A stretch of 15,125 bases of DNA from Lachnospiraceae bacterium UBA7160 (GTDB taxonomy: Bacteria > Bacillota > Clostridia > Lachnospirales > Lachnospiraceae), in contig DKWE01000065.1 of assembly GCA_002491565.1 (NCBI GenBank), positions 1-15,125 on the forward strand, read 5' to 3'. Each line of letters starts with the position of its first letter. The stretch's first letter is position 1. The notes beneath the pieces are model-generated. The model did not search any database. It was not told the origin of the DNA and was given only the letters and a program-made list of their open reading frames with translations. A program made the translations under genes and the position numbers. Positions 14,615-15,125 of the stretch are shown here, in pieces.

Positions 14615-15125
14615 TTATTTCAGGTTTGCTCTCATCTGATCGCTTGCGGAAATAACGCCTGCAATCCAGTCTTCCTCAGTCATATCACCGGAAACAAGAG
14701 AGTTCACCGGATCAAAGAATACCGGACGAATCTCTACACCCGGAATCGCCTCAAATGCTGCGAAGTTGCCCATAGCAGCCTTTGCGCCGTTATCGTAAAT
14801 CGAGTAGAACATCACATTATCGCCTTCGAGCTTCTCTGCGATGCCGAGCACCGGCTGAATCGCACCGGACTCCGCAAAGATCTCGCATGCCTTATCGCTG
14901 TACAGGTACGCTACAAAGAGCTTTGCTGCGTCAACATGCTCTGCGCCTGCCGGAATCCATGCCTGCTCAAACCAGGTATAGCTGTAGCCGTCGCCGCCCT
15001 CTGCCACTGCCGGGAGTGCGGTCATGCCCCACTCAAAGCCGTCTGCGCGCGGAGCCTCTGCCATCTCGCCAACGATCCAGGTGCCGTTCGGCATGAAGAT
15101 CGCCTTGTTGTCCAGCACCAGCTGC
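14615..15125 (-). CDS. Sugar ABC transporter substrate-binding protein, C-terminal part
   Basis: The frame is open to the right edge, so only the last 170 or so residues are present; the signal peptide and lipobox lie outside. The sequence fits the C-terminal lobe of extracellular solute-binding protein family 1: NKAIFMPNGTWIVGEM, WGMTALPAVAEGG, SYTWFEQAWIPAGAEH, AAKLFVAYLYSDKACEIF, and QPVLGIAEKL. It should capture the disaccharide outside the cell and hand it to the two permeases encoded downstream. Aromatic residues in YSYTWFEQAW are likely sugar-stacking candidates. The stop TAA is at 14615-14617. Ligand identity is inferred from the GH112 gene in the same operon. Confidence 0.9.
   Translation of the reverse strand, partial: QLVLDNKAIFMPNGTWIVGEMAEAPRADGFEWGMTALPAVAEGGDGYSYTWFEQAWIPAGAEHVDAAKLFVAYLYSDKACEIFAESGAIQPVLGIAEKLEGDNVMFYSIYDNGAKAAMGNFAAFEAIPGVEIRPVFFDPVNSLVSGDMTEEDWIAGVISASDQMRANLK

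Overview
The window looks like chromosomal DNA of a gut Lachnospiraceae-type Firmicute. The evidence is about 50% GC, strong AGGAGG-like ribosome sites, consensus sigma-A promoters, a D-lactate dehydrogenase, an LtaS-type enzyme, a Clostridia-style LysA and a GH112 phosphorylase operon. Species cannot be fixed from sequence alone. Nearly all genes lie on the minus strand. The plus-strand exceptions are tRNA-Leu(CAA) and aroC.

Layout. Positions 1-545 hold only broken minus-strand coding pieces. Then come a D-2-hydroxyacid (probably lactate) dehydrogenase (547-1533, -), a 155-bp palindromic MITE-like element with a 6-bp target duplication (1686-1840), tRNA-Leu(CAA) with promoter and terminator (+), and a diverged, truncated, inverted copy of the same element (about 2053-2137). 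Next are a diaminopimelate decarboxylase with a promoter and a three-hairpin leader (2383-3651, -), and a two-gene operon from a textbook promoter: a rhomboid-fold protein without visible catalytic residues and with a C-terminal zinc-finger-like tail, then an LtaS-like enzyme. A small LysM protein, a double GNAT acetyltransferase and the remnant of an AAA-ATPase-like/nuclease family gene follow. aroC (chorismate synthase, +) then faces a carbohydrate operon, with a highly structured 347-bp gap between them.

The carbohydrate operon (15125 to 10333, -) encodes, in order of transcription, a sugar-binding lipoprotein (C-terminal part only), two CUT1 permeases, a small two-helix membrane protein and a GH112 1,3-beta-galactosyl-N-acetylhexosamine phosphorylase. 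Together they would import galacto-N-biose, lacto-N-biose or a related galactosyl disaccharide from mucin or milk glycans and split it with phosphate to galactose 1-phosphate. No transporter ATPase gene is in the window, so a shared MsmX-type ATPase is likely.

The best leads are non-coding: the MITE-like pair with a covarying hairpin, the multi-stem element after aroC, and the structured lysA leader. The pseudo-rhomboid/zinc-tail/LtaS pairing and the tandem GNAT fusion are the protein leads. I did not find a clear new defence or mobile system.
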